Below, piece after piece: positions 1-11,133 of a DNA stretch of 64,000 nucleotides. The first letter of the stretch is position 1. Each line of letters starts with the position of its first letter. Location: the NCBI GenBank assembly GCA_039654915.1, contig CM077596.1:46746501-46810500 (forward strand), given 5' to 3'. Source of the DNA: Aquilaria yunnanensis (Eukaryota; Streptophyta; Magnoliopsida; Malvales; Thymelaeaceae). Both the position numbers and the translations under genes were made by a program. The notes under the pieces were generated by a model. The model was not told where the DNA came from. It was given only the letters and a program-made list of their open reading frames with translations, and searched no databases.

Positions 1-757
1 AAGAAAAAGCAAAGAAAGAAAGAAAAGAATAAAAAAGAAAGAAAGAAAAGAATAAAAAAGAAAGAAAAGAAAAGAAATTAAAAGAAATTAAAAAAAAGAA
101 GTAAAAATAAGTAAAAAAAGAAGAAAAAGAAAGAAAGTAAAAAAAGAAGTAAAAAATATAAAGATAAATTTTTTAGTTAGTATTAAAAATCATTCATAAA
201 CAAAAAGAATTACCATTTAAAAATTAATTTCATAATAATAAGAATTAAATAATTACGATAAATCAATTTCCATATCCGGATGATCCGGTAGGATCTACGG
301 TTTGGAAAATATCAAACTTTTTAAAATAAACAAATTAAATAAACAGATAAAAATCCATATTTTTACAATATGGATAAAATTGTTTAAAATTTCATCAAAT
401 TCCGTGTCCAAATGACTCGGCAGAGTCCATGGTTCGGAATCAAAATCTTCCGTGTCCAAATGACTCGGCAGAGTCCATGGTTCGGAAGTATAAAATTCTA
501 TACAAATTAATTTCCAAAAATCCGCATTCAACTAATTCAGTTAAAATTTCTAGTTTGAAAATTAACTGAATTTTTTTTAAGCAAAGTAAAACAAAATTAA
601 AATCAACTAAGGTGCCAATTTTGGGCGCTATAACAATATTGTTTTAGCGTAACCGTACTCCCGATCCCCGAACTCTCGCAGACCATATTTTAAGGTATCC
701 AATCGACCTGAGCGAAAACCGATTGGTGGCGACTCCAGAAAACCCGACGTTGCCACA
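1..757 (+). mobile_element. LTR (3' part) of the TGTTGACACCC family
   Basis: From about 180 onward this stretch matches the LTRs at 22895-24149 and 34178-35447: the same two copies of a 38-bp block (400-437 and 448-485), the same stretch with the proline/tRNA-free A-rich lead, and the same end motif GTTGCCACA at 749-757. The 5' start of this LTR lies outside the window, so solo LTR versus full element cannot be decided. The first 150 bases are a degenerate A/G-rich tract, also present in the other copies. It is more diverged from the other two than they are from each other, so it is an older insertion. Confidence 0.8.
400..485 (+). repeat. Direct duplication of a 38-bp block inside the LTR
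   Basis: The block starting TTCCGTGTCCAAATGACTCG occurs twice, 48 bp apart (400 and 448). The same doublet is present in the other two LTR copies (from about 23789 and 23836, and 35087 and 35134). It creates a short reading frame with a repeated peptide on the minus strand, which I do not consider a gene. Being kept in all three LTRs, it may be a regulatory repeat of the LTR; that is inference. Confidence 0.75.
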
Positions 758-1429
758 ACATATTTAGAAAATTTAAGTATTTTCTCCTTTTACTAATGCT
801 ATTATGCTTGGTGATAGCAATCCGAATGGTACTTGAGTATGGCTTCTTTAGGGAACAAGGGGTCTAGAATAAAAAACAATGGAAGGGGCCATAGAGCTGT
901 TTGCCTGGGGGAATCCTTGGGAGGATAATCTAAAAAGTGGTAGAGATTTGGATATATTTAATATTTAATAACTTGTTCATAATCAAGTCCACACTTTATG
1001 GGCTTTTGGTGTTTAAATAATGTAAAAATGAGTCCTTAGCAATGGGTGGGATGAATTCCCTTTTGTCCATTTTGATTCCTTCCTTAAAAGAAACCTTTGT
1101 GGCCAAGGTCCTACCTAATCCATAGCTGATTTTTGTAATCCTTATTACATGGATTTGCTCAGGTCGTGATCCATTTTTTATGTTCCTAGGCTCATCATTT
1201 GTCTATAATGGTGTCAATAATGCAACTCAAAGTAAGGAAATTCAATGAGGATGTTTACATTTTCACATCACCTAGGGCCTTTTGAGCTTCTTACCTTTAT
1301 TGCAAAAAATTACTCATTAAATGTTTCTACTACTGTGCCACATGGGACAATACGCCATGCTTATGGTGTATTTACACTAGTTAATGGGTGTTAACAAGTG
1401 TTCCTGAATTAGTTATGTAGTATGGGTTT
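758..1429. other. Intergenic stretch, nothing recognised
   Basis: AT-rich sequence directly after the LTR end. No long reading frame, no repeat family shared with the rest of the window and no RNA gene was seen. Confidence 0.5.
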
Positions 1430-2330
1430 GTGATTGGATTGTATGTAACCAATTGGATTGTATGTAACCGGTACGTGATTAGTTTGAAGTTATGTTTGGA
1501 TTGTATGAAACTTGCGATCTTGATGGTAGGCAGTTTTATAGGTTTGATTATCTAGAAAAATAATTTATTTATTTTATTTGTTTGAAACTAAGTTGTTATT
1601 ATAAGATGTTCCAATTGATGGTATGGTTTGATGTTGTACAGTTGGTTGAATTGTGCTTTGAATTTGTGATTGGTTTATATGTGACTGATGTATACTTAGT
1701 CTAGAATTGTGGTTATATTGCATGGAGCTGTTATATGATTAATGTCGAACTACACTTGGATTGTATGAAACATGTGATCTTAATCATGGATAGTTTTACA
1801 GGTTTGATTATGTAAAAAGGTGTGATTGTTTGATTCTAATTTATCTAAAATTGATTTGATATTGTATAAAACCGGGTGTTGATGGTCTAGTTTCAATGCA
1901 ATATGATTAGTTAGAATTGTAGTCTAAATTTGTGAATGGATTCTATATAATCAATGTATATTTAGGCTAGACTTGTGATTAGATTGTATAAACTTGCATA
2001 CCATTAGTGTTAGACAGCGACTTGATTATATAAAACAAGTGCTCCTAATGATGAACAGTTTTACAATCTTAATTTGTTTTAAACTAAGTTAATATTGTAC
2101 AAGACTGGAAGTTAATAGTCTAGCTTTAGTGTAATATAATTAGTTAAAATTGTGATCCAAATTTGTGTTTGGATTTTGTGTAATTGGTGTATATTTAGTC
2201 TAGAACTATATCAGATTATATTATACGAAACTAGAATATGATTAGTGTGAACCTACAGTTGGATTATATACAATTGGTGATTCTAATAATGGACAATTTA
2301 ACATGCTTGACAATGGTGGATGTATGTAAA
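1430..2330 (+). repeat. Diverged tandem repeats, period about 250 bp
   Basis: A block containing TTGGATTGTATGAAAC, then GATCTTGAT or a variant, then GACAGTTTTACAGGTTTGATTA recurs in degraded form near 1497, 1751, 1980-2050 and 2257. The spacing is about 250 bp. Shorter echoes (GGATTGTATGTAACC) are doubled at 1436-1470. It looks like a small old satellite-like array with many substitutions; no coding sense. Confidence 0.55.
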
Positions 2331-2688
2331 ATATTTTGGGGTCCATAAACCCCTTTTTTTTTTCTACAAAAATGTTATTAAGAGATATATAATTAAGTAA
2401 TTGAGCCTTTTTTATTTTTTTTAATGGACTCTCACAATTTCTATAATATCTATTGGAATACAAAAATATGTCTCTCCTATCCTAATAAAGATAAAAAATA
2501 GGCTAGTCTCTTTTCTCCTCTAACAATTAGAATAATGCCAAAAGTCCTATACTGGCCCTTTAACTTCCATACATGTTACTGGTTAGGCCTTGGACTTTTT
2601 TTTCCGTTTCTTATTTCTAATTCAAACGCATGGAAAAATTGTGGAGTTAAATTGAGCACATGATAAAATAAATAAGCTAGGTGGGAAG

Positions 2689-2750
<62 letters not shown>

Positions 2751-3830
2751 GCTAAAGGGGGAGTTTTTCTCTTTTACATTTTGATACAACATGAATATCT
2801 TATTAACCTTCTTCATATTTTCATATATTTTTCTAGCTGTTCAACTAATGGCACAAAAAAATGCTAAATCAAAGTATTTTTCAGATTTTATTTGAAAATA
2901 TTTTTTTTCATCATTATATTGTAGCATATGTGAATTTACAAGCTTCATCACATAATGTTAGGTTTTAATAGTTTTATGTGTATATAGACCCCATTGTAAA
3001 ATATTAGATCTGCCACTATGCTTGATTATCTAAAAAATTATGATTCTTTTATTTTAATTTACTTGAGTTGGTATTATATCCATCTGAGGTTAAAGTCTTC
3101 AGACAAGTAGGTGTTTTTTTCATAAGTGCATGTTAGGTACTGTTTCATTAATTTCAACTCAGATTTTATGAAGAAGGAAATGCTATCAACAACTAAGTAT
3201 GTTCATTCTGCGATCATTAATATTTTCCCCTCTTGAATTTCTTTAATATTTTTAAATTTAATTAACTTATAAAAGAATGAAGAGTTGTTAACTTTAACGA
3301 TTTCTATTAATTGGTGGACGCACACAAGTATACCAGAATTTAACGTTCCACATCATTTGTACTAGCTTTTTAATACCTCAAACCCATATTCTTTGCAACA
3401 ATTATTAGTTTGGGCCATTACATATTTTTACAATATTTTCATATTCAATAATTTATTTTATCATTTTTTTTTGTAATAATTCTGTGTTCACATTTTTGTT
3501 CTTTTTAATAAAGAGTAAAAGTGAAAACAACACATATTTTTCATCTCCCTTAATCTCCACATTAATCTCACATTTGTCAAAAAACATGAGATAGATGAAG
3601 TAATAAAGACAAAAATATTGCAAGACAACTCAAAATAGAATATGTTGAAAACAGTTTGGGACAAATGTAATATTATCATCCTACAACTTGCGTGATGCTC
3701 TCTTTTTCCTAAATTGGTTGAAACATTTAAGTTTGGATGAAGTATCTCATACTCCTAATATAGTTGCTTGCATGGTTGAATGACAGAGAGTGAAAGAAAA
3801 ATTGTTGATACTAACGAAACAGCCACTACG
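2331..3830. other. Non-coding AT-rich stretch
   Basis: Contains a long TA microsatellite (listed separately) and homopolymer tracts. Short reading frames here are formed by low-complexity sequence. Nothing else recognised. Confidence 0.5.
2691..2747. repeat. (AT)n microsatellite
   Basis: An uninterrupted run of about 28 AT dinucleotides, seen directly. It produces an artificial Tyr-Ile repeat in one minus-strand frame. Confidence 0.95.
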
Positions 3831-3837
3831 ACCCTAC

Positions 3838-4140
3838 TTGAGATATGGCGCATGCAATCCCAGTGATGACCATTAAATCTGCTAACTGATCCTTGTTGAA
3901 GTGAAACTTGGCCTTAAAGTAGTTCTGCGGAACCAAGAAAGAAACAAACAAACCAAGTTATTCCTCCTTGGTTTCCTCCCAAAAGAAAAGAAAAGAAAAG
4001 AGAGAGAGAGAGACATAAAAAAGATATGAAGCTGGAACAGGGACATACCAGGAATGAAGCATATAAACCAACATCCGCAAGATTGCTGAAAAAGAAACAA
4101 TCACAGCTTGCGAAAATACCAAGCTGAGATTGCACATCAT
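3838..4140 (-). pseudogene. Fragment of an MFS transporter gene (HIAT1/TetA-like type), two exons
   Basis: On the minus strand one exon ends at 4049 with a GGTATGT donor, and the next runs 3924-3838, preceded by CCGCAG and followed by GTAGGG. Joined at that splice the frame stays open and reads through SFLNYFKAKFHFNKDQ and LADLMVITGIACAISQ. I recognise this as the conserved loop and next membrane segment of the plant major-facilitator group related to hippocampus-abundant-transcript 1 and TetA. Upstream, in about 4140-4050, the frame needs a one-base shift in a T-run to continue as a hydrophobic segment. Only about 50 residues of an expected 400 or more are present, so it is a gene fragment, possibly captured by a transposon. 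Family assignment is from memory of the motif, not a search. Confidence 0.5.
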
Positions 4141-4877
4141 TCAAGAAAATTTAGGTAAATAGGTACCCAGAGAACATGATAAAGTAAGCAAAAACCGATT
4201 ATGTGAGACTAATTGGTACTCTTAGGAGCAAGTTCATGTGCGCATAGGAGACGAAGCAAATGAAGGGGCTGGTAAGATTAAGCAGTGACCTGGTCTTCCA
4301 CAATGACAGCATATCCTGAAGCGAGAGCATATCCCAAACCAACTTGCTAATAACTTCATTTGAAATTACACCAAAAACTACGTCTCAGTCATCCTATAGA
4401 TCCCCTAGGTTTTTTGAACGGCAAATGCATCCATATCAAATCACACAGTACCCACCAAATACTAAGAACTAAGAATTAACAAAAGCTCCGACACTCGAAT
4501 ACTAATCCGATGCAACTTATACACCAAAGAGAAGCAGGAGAAAGAATCATCGAAACAGGAAAAAGAATCTCTCTTTTTCTCCCTTATGGCATCGCACAAG
4601 TCGAACATCTGGCAGACAGTTTCCATTTTTCTGATTTTGTTTTTTTTTTCCTTAGTTCATCTTTCCTTCTCTCATCCAATTGAAACATTTTTTTTTTATT
4701 TTTTGACTTGATTATTCTTCTTTCCTTTTATTCGTCTAATTTTTTTCTTTTACGGAATAATTTTACAGTTACTCCTTCATTTTAAGGAATGTAACCTAAT
4801 TTGAACATGCCTTTAAAATTTTAACGCATTATTTTTTGATAAGCACTAGAGTAGCGACATCCAGATGACAATGAAGG
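4141..4877. other. Non-coding stretch next to the MFS fragment
   Basis: No further exon of the MFS gene could be placed with confidence, although 4290-4350 read on the minus strand is fairly hydrophobic. The remainder is T-rich. Confidence 0.4.
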
Positions 4878-5665
4878 GACAAAACGAATTGCTTTAATCT
4901 AATTAATAAGCCTACATTATTCATGGGTCATGCGCAAGGCGTTCGCGGGTTGAGACACATGTTGGATAGAAAATTGTTCATGGTTTTAGTGTTATTTACA
5001 CGATTGGGCCATTGGTAGAGTAAAACGAAATGAAGCTTCTCTTATCTATCCCAAACAAGCTCAACAATGGAAGATCGCAGGTTTAGCCCATCGGTGGCAC
5101 CAATTCGGATCTCTCTCATTTTTTTTGGCTTTGTTATTGATCTCCCAAGTCAGCTCCTATTTGTTCGTGCCATATCCACTGTGGGTGAACTAGACCCACC
5201 CATCAGACGTCCCTAAGTCGCTCTCTCCTTGCCTTCTCTCCCATCCGTTTGCTACTGCCCTTTTCTTTTCCTTAGGTAAATGAATCCTCCATGTACCCCA
5301 CCTCTGTAGTTATCTCCCTGGTCAAATGCAAAATGACTTGTGCCTCTTTTACCTAATTCTCCCACATATTTGCTTTTACTGTGGTCCCTAAATTACTGGG
5401 CTTATATGTTGCCTACCAATGTATTGGTTTATTTCCTATGCCCAACAAAAAACTATTGAGCATCCTCAATTTTAGCTAGATGTAAAAGACAAAAGAGAAG
5501 CTTCTTTTTATTTAACTTTACCAGTGGTCCAATCTTGTAAATAACACCAAAACCATGACCAATTTTCTATCCTAACTTGCAGGTCATCTTCACTTGCAAA
5601 TGACTAGCACATGACCCTCGAATAATGTAAGCTCATTAATCAGATTAAAGCAATCCAAACTGCCT
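4878..5665. mobile_element. Non-autonomous DNA transposon with long terminal inverted repeats
   Basis: The sequence from about 4880 (GAATTGCTTTAATCTAATTA) to about 5045 is matched in reverse complement by about 5660 back to 5495. Shared blocks include TTGCTTTAATCTGATTAATG, GATAGAAAATTG(T/G)TCATGG and AAGCTTCTCTT. The arms are roughly 165-190 bp and the loop about 450 bp, with no coding capacity. Long arms and small size suggest a Mutator-like or foldback non-autonomous element; the superfamily is not proven because I could not fix the exact ends and target duplication. Confidence 0.6.
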
Positions 5666-6546
5666 AGAAGCTTTATAGAACCACAGTTCAAATGGCTTGA
5701 GGGTTACCGATTTTAAATCATTTTAATTTGTTCTAACCGGTCCAATTTGTCTAATTTTGATAACATTTTGTATATTTGACATATGTCCCTAACTTTTTCT
5801 AAAAGCGGTTGTGACAAGGCAATATAAGTTCTTTGGCACCTTAGTAATTATCACAAAATTTTGGCACTTTTTATTAGCTCAAGAAAATAACAAAGATATC
5901 ATTTTCAGAAGAAATAGAAGCACAAATTTTTGGTCTTCTAATGGATTCAAGAAAACATAGATTTCATTTTTATATCCAATAGCTTCAATAGATCTTTTGC
6001 TCCTTTATTTTTTAACCTCAAGCTTAGTGGCTAATACCATACTGGATCCAAAGCTCAACATTAAGGCACACACAGCCTAATAGAGCCTGACTCTATAAAA
6101 GAAGACCCTAATAGCACTTTAAGGTATATTTTGAAACCTTATTCTCCATAACTCTTTGTTGCTTTTGGAGATCTAACTTGACCATTAATGGGTTCCCTTT
6201 AGATACACAATCTAGGGTCCTAATGATGTCTTTTTGTGTAGGTATCCAGTCCATGTTGCCCAAGAGCTTTAAGACCAATCCGTCTAGCTTGGTTAGTAGC
6301 TCCCCTGTTCGGCTATTAATTTGGCACCATTTTTGGAAACCAAATGGTGAACATCAGGAGACTATAATATGGCCATGGATAGCCCAATGATGAGAATGTC
6401 AATGATGGCAGAAGGAATCCTAAAGAACTAGTAGGGGTCTTTCATGGCTAGGATGCAGGACAAAGAATAATGGAGGAGGAGCCCACGCTATGACCTCCAG
6501 ATGTAAGAAATTATGACCAATTCTAGGACATTTAGCATGTGCTCTT
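5666..6546 (+). mobile_element. Decayed LTR, primer-binding site and gag start of an old Tat-like Ty3 element
   Basis: A TATA-like CTATAAAAG lies near 6091-6100. About 230 bases further, TGGCACCATTTTTGGAAACC (6322-6341) looks like a decayed form of the PBS type TGGCGCC.TCTGTGGGAA seen intact at 8980. A short open frame rich in Met and Glu follows (6346-6540), as at a gag start. The LTR 5' boundary is not resolved. The gag-like relic at 37680-37980 may be the continuation of the same element, split by the chromovirus insertion at 6547-36830; that is inference. Confidence 0.4.
6322..6341 (+). other. Decayed retrotransposon primer-binding site
   Basis: Sequence TGGCACCATTTTTGGAAACC. Compared with the intact site of the younger element at 8980 it differs by changes such as CG to CA and C to T, the pattern expected from decay of methylated cytosines. 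Confidence 0.4.
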
Positions 6547-8187
6547 TGTAAAAGCTCTATAAGTACTTCCTATTGTTCAGAGCCAAAGTAAATCAATCCT
6601 AAGTTATTTTTCCTCAAATAAAAATTTTATTAAACAAGTTAAGCAACTAAAGTAAGCCCCATAGGGGTTCCTAAATGTTAAGCGGCACCTAAGGGGTTAT
6701 AAGGGCAAGTTAGTAATTTTGACCCAAGTTGGAAGCATAGTGGTAATTTCAGTGAAATTATTGTCATGTAACTGAAAATGACTAAAATTGTCAAGACCAT
6801 AAGTGCTGTGACCCATTAGAACCAATAAGTGATGGGGAAGGGCTTATTTGCACCAAGTAATTAAAGAAGTTGAGGGCTTAAGTGTTTTGATTGCCTTAAG
6901 TGTATTATTAGGTTAGTGGGTAAATGGAGAGATTGGTACTTTTCTCATTGGAGCCTAAAAAGAGTTTGTTAGAGCCTAAATTAGGGGCTTAGCTAAGTAA
7001 ATTAAGAGGCTAAGCAACATTAAGGGTGGATGGGGGATTGGGTTAAAAAGAGATATTTTAGAGCTACAGCTCCACTATTCATCTTCTCCTTCCTTGTGCC
7101 AAACCTGTAGCCCTCTCCTACACCATGCAATCCTAACACAAATCTTCACTTTAGCCTATGCTTTTCATGAAAATGAAGCCCCTAAAGTTATCACAACAAG
7201 CCCTTAGCAAGTTCTTGAAGGATTTGGTGCATTTGGAGGTGCTTTTTGAAGGTTTTTGCTGGTTAAGCTAAAAACCTAAGGTAAGGCATTTGCTAAGTTT
7301 TAAGTTTGTGCTAAAGGTGTCAATAAGTTAGAAATAGTCTTGATAAGCTAAATGTGGTGCTTGATTTCAAAGGAACCAAACTTGGAAGCCATTAGAGCTA
7401 GTTAGAGCTTTTGTTGAATAGTTAGTTAGGTTTGTGCAAATCTTCATTTGAGGTCAGGGATGTATGTTATGGCATGATTAAATGATGCATAAGTAATGTT
7501 AGAACACTTGAGAGTGAATTGAAATAAGCCAAAAGTGATAGGAATTTGTTTGGGTAATATTTGGAACAAGATTTGCCGAGAAAGGGGCAAAGAATTGTAG
7601 CTCTATGAGTTAACACGGTCACACTAATTTTTTTTATCTGATCACTTCGAGTTAAAGAGGTCTTAACCAAGTCAGTGGGCTCCATAAGTGAATCTACTAA
7701 GTTACCCAAGTTGAGTTCAAGGGAATTTGGCCAAGTTTGGCCACTAAGTTCAATTACCTGACACAACAAGTAAGGGAAAGTTAAGAGTAAGAGGTGAGTA
7801 AGTGACGATTTACTTTAAGTAGCCCGTAAAAGGCAGGCAAGGTCAAGTAAACGACGGCTTACTTAAAGCACCCATAAGGAGGACTTCATGGGGTTTAATC
7901 AAATGCTAGCATCGGATACAAGGGTCAGTATCCAAGTACCCCAGTTGTATGAGTTCATGGAAGTTAAGAACACCTTTGGGTGTAAAGAAGTATTAAGTGC
8001 ATAAACATGTGCATTCACTCATCCATCCATATATTAAATTGCATTATTATTGTTGTTTACTAATTGTTTGTGTTTATTGTTTGTTCTGTTGTTTGATTGC
8101 TTGGGTTGTTTATATATATATATATTGCTTGCATGTCTGCATATATTTTTCTTGTAGGTGGCAAATCCCTTACTGAGTACTTTCGGG
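6547..8187 (+). repeat. Left LTR of the decayed chromovirus (truncated by insertion at 8188)
   Basis: Aligns by eye with 22555-22894 plus 35453-36752 over its whole length, about 85-90 percent alike. It contains the intact, uninterrupted form of the site where the younger element entered the right LTR (AGGGC at 6873-6877). The last matching bases are CTTTCGGG just before the next element begins. Confidence 0.75.
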
Positions 8188-8977
8188 TATGATAGCCAAA
8201 GTGCCCATCACCTCCTGGGCCCCCAAATTTGGACAAAGTACCAACCTCGGCAGAAAAATCATCTGCTGAGGTTGGAAGGGTATTCAACCTCCGTAGTTCG
8301 ACCTCGGCATCCCTCTGTTCCAGGGAACAATGGTATCAACCTCGGGGGGCGATTAAGCCACCTTTGGAAGTGAAGATAGCCCTAGGAAAGACTACCCTCG
8401 GAGAGTATGTTCCTGTGAATGATAGCGTAACATCGGAGAAGTACGACATGAGCATTTAAGGAGCCTCTGACACATCCCCCAACAAGTCGTCCCCAAACAC
8501 GTTCTGACACGTCGCTTTCAGGGACGTGCCGCTGGCAAGGACATCCTATCACGCCACTCTCGGGATGCCTAGGCTTCTAGCCAGGCGGCCTATGATCGGT
8601 TAAACGTCCTTTCACTTCCCAAAGACGTGGACCACATTCCGCCAAACACGTGTCATGATCTGAGACGGCCACATAAGGAGAACTACTACTGTTCGCTCCT
8701 CCATAAATACTCGGAAAATGCCCCAGGTAGGGCAGGGTCTTGAAAATACCAGAGACCATAATTCTCCATTATCTATCATCTCTTTATCCACTAAATAACT
8801 GACTTGTGCGTCGGAGGCTCCTCCCCGAAAACATACTCCGGGGACCTCCTAACCTCTGTTTTACAGGCATTTCAGGCACTCTCCCCTGGGAAACCTCTTC
8901 CTCCTCAAGCACTATCCTCCATCAAAAGTCCCCCTCGCTCGTACCATGGCACACGACGAAACTGCTGCCGGGCACCA
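8188..8977 (+). repeat. 5' LTR of the Tat-like element
   Basis: 790 bp, about 96 percent alike to 17839-18627 by eye. The 3' copy begins TGTGATAGCC; here the same place reads TATGATAGCC, so the terminal TG has become TA. It ends GGCACCA before CT and the PBS. A TATA-like ATAAATA lies at 8703-8709, in a good place for the LTR promoter, and again near 18353. Confidence 0.85.
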
Positions 8978-10646
8978 CTTGGCGCCATCTGTGGGAACTC
9001 TTTCCCATGTCGCTGTCGTAAAGACTCGGCGCTTAAAGGACAAAGGGATTCCAAGATCCCCCCTTGTGCCCGAGGCTCAGCCGGCGACTACCCTGTCCGT
9101 GGCAAAGACTTCCGGGATGGAGGATGACCGCCTAATAATGGTGACGATAAGCTTCCTACGAGACTTCCAGCGTTCCATCGTCACCGAAATAAGTCAACAG
9201 CTTGATCAGAGGTTGCCCCAACCTCCTCTGGTCCGAAGGGCCTCGCCCCCGGCCGCTCGTAGGGAAAGGAGTTCGAGGTCCACCCACCAAATTTCTGGGA
9301 GTGGGGACTCCCTTGATGCCTCCTCAACAAAAAAACGAGCCCATTGAGGTACGGCCCACCAGAAGAGGAGCCCCAAAAGAGACTAGGGCCTCCTGCCAAC
9401 AAAGTGCGTCCCCCTACCGAAGGTCCCCATCCCCTCCACGCCAAAGCCGTTCCCCAAGGAGAAGGAGGAATTCGCCATTACCGGCGAATACGTGGCAGCA
9501 GGGAGAAGTCAACCCGGCTGTCCTCATGGAAAAAATCCTAGGAAGACTGGAGAACGTCGAGAGACAGATCTCCCGAAAACCAGTCTGGTCTAGGTTGTCC
9601 AACTCTTACACTGGAAAAGAATCACCCTTCATGCGCGAAGTGGTCGAGGCACCCATGCCCAGCGATTTCAGGGTACCTCACCTAGAGACGTATGACATAC
9701 GAAGTGACCCTCAGGCGCACCTGACGAAATATAAGCGAAACATGGTACTCCATGGCGCAGACGATGCTACGCTCTGTAAGTGATTTGAAGTAACACTTTC
9801 GGGACTAGCAACGGCATGGTATAACTCTCTGGCCCAAGGGAGCTTGCTAAGCTTTCACTCAGCAGTTCATTGGTAATAGACCAACTGCCAAAATGCCAGT
9901 GCAAATGTTTGACATAGCTCAACGAGGGGGGGAGACCATACGCGACTACGTTGAGAGGTTTCCCGGAGACTCTTGGAGAGTTCTATAGGAGGCCCGAACA
10001 GCGCATGACGGCCAAGGAACTCAGGATGGGAGGACCCAAAGGAGAACACCCTCGCACCGAAGGGCTCAGCCATCAGCCTTGACATCAGAACGAGGGAAAA
10101 AGGCCCCGAAGGCAGAAAGGGAAAAGACCCATGGCATTCACCCCCTTGAACACCATGAGAGCTAGCATCTTCATGGCGCTAGAAAGGCAAGGGACCACAG
10201 TACCAAGACCAAAGGCCATGACCTTGGAAAACAAAAGAAACATGAAGAAATTCTGTCAGTTCCACCGGGACCATGGCCATGACACCGAAGATTGTTTCCA
10301 GCAGAAGAAGTATATCGAGTCCCTAATCAAACAGGGTCAACTCCGTCGATACTTGTGGATGCCCTCCCCAAAAAGAAGGAAGGAAGAACAAAGGAGGGGG
10401 GACGATGAAGAATATTACTCGGACAGGTGTCGAGACCGAAGTCCCCAGAAAAATCTGCCACCGTCAGCAAGAGTTATCCAGACCATCACTACTGGGATAC
10501 CCTCGGCTGAAAAAAAGAGGAAAGTAAGAGAGGTCTCCGTAATGGAGTACGGGAGCCCCTCAAGAAGGCTCACTCGAAGAGATGGGTCTACAATAAAGTT
10601 CCCCCACGGTGATCCACTCCTTGTCATGGCAAGGATAGGAAACTAG
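8946..10646 (+). pseudogene. gag: gag of the Tat-like element, frameshifted
   Basis: Gag forms the particle that packages the element RNA. Readable pieces: 8946-9347 (one frame), 9202-9783 (next frame, ends in a stop at 9781), a piece near 9890-9960 with DYVERF, and 10131-10646. The second piece has an Arg/Ser-Pro rich stretch, then the capsid-like block with DPQAHLTKY and ATAWYNSLAQ. The last holds the zinc-knuckle-like FCQFHRDHGHDTEDCFQQKK. A likely start is ATG 9117 (MEDDRL), but the frame is open from ATG 8946, which lies inside the LTR and reads through the PBS; this is also true of the second copy at 18596. At least one frameshift and one stop break it. Confidence 0.8.
8980..8997 (+). 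other. Primer-binding site of the Tat-like element
   Basis: TGGCGCCATCTGTGGGAA, two bases after the LTR end. The copy after the second LTR (from 18630) reads TGGCGCCGTCTGTGGGAA. TGG followed by a sequence able to pair with a tRNA 3' end is the standard layout; I do not name the tRNA. Confidence 0.8.
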
Positions 10647-11070
10647 GATGTCAAAAGGGTACTCCTCGATGACGGCTCAAACACCGACGTCATCTTTTCT
10701 CATCTGCTGACTAAATTAGGCATCCCGAGAAGCGATCTCAGCCCAGTTAGCTCCCCCACTTTCGGCATCGGACCAACAGAACTTCCAGTCCTCGGATATG
10801 TTGACTTGCCTTTGATGCTGAGAGGGGTTTCACCCCATAGCCAGGAAGAGTTAATTGCCTCCAACAGAATGAGATTTGTAGTCATTGATGTACCGTCGGC
10901 TTACAATGCTATCCTTAGACGGTAGACTCAGGGCAACTTCCACATCCGCACGGATGTAAGGTACTTAACAGTCACCTTCGCCACTAAAGACGGAGATGCA
11001 GAGATTTTCATTGACCAAGCCGAAGTCAGGAAGGTCTTCACAAGGGCTAGACAAAGCCTAACAAAGACCT
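10647..11070 (+). pseudogene. Aspartic protease region of the Tat-like element
   Basis: Read across the stop at 10644, the frame gives VLLDDGSNTDVIF, the retropepsin active-site block (D-x-G-S then hydrophobic). An IASNRMRFVVIDVPSAYNAI stretch follows, typical of the protease domain end in this group. A stop (TAG at 10922) falls soon after, where YNAILGR-like sequence would normally be followed by more coding sequence. The protease cuts Gag-Pol after particle assembly. Confidence 0.7.
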
Positions 11071-11133
11071 AAGTGCAAACCTTGGCAAAAGAAAAAATGG
11101 TCTCGATGGACGAGGAAACAATGAAAGAGGAAG

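Noticed and set aside
295..531. Minus-strand frame with a repeated SEPWTLPSHLDTE peptide
   Set aside because: It lies in the LTR and is produced by the 38-bp duplication; the same frame is broken or altered in other copies.
2622..2816. Tyr-Ile repeat protein
   Set aside because: Product of the (AT)n microsatellite.
8804..9127. Several overlapping plus-strand frames at the LTR/gag junction
   Set aside because: GC-rich shadow frames of the LTR and gag; only the frame from 8946/9117 has family support.
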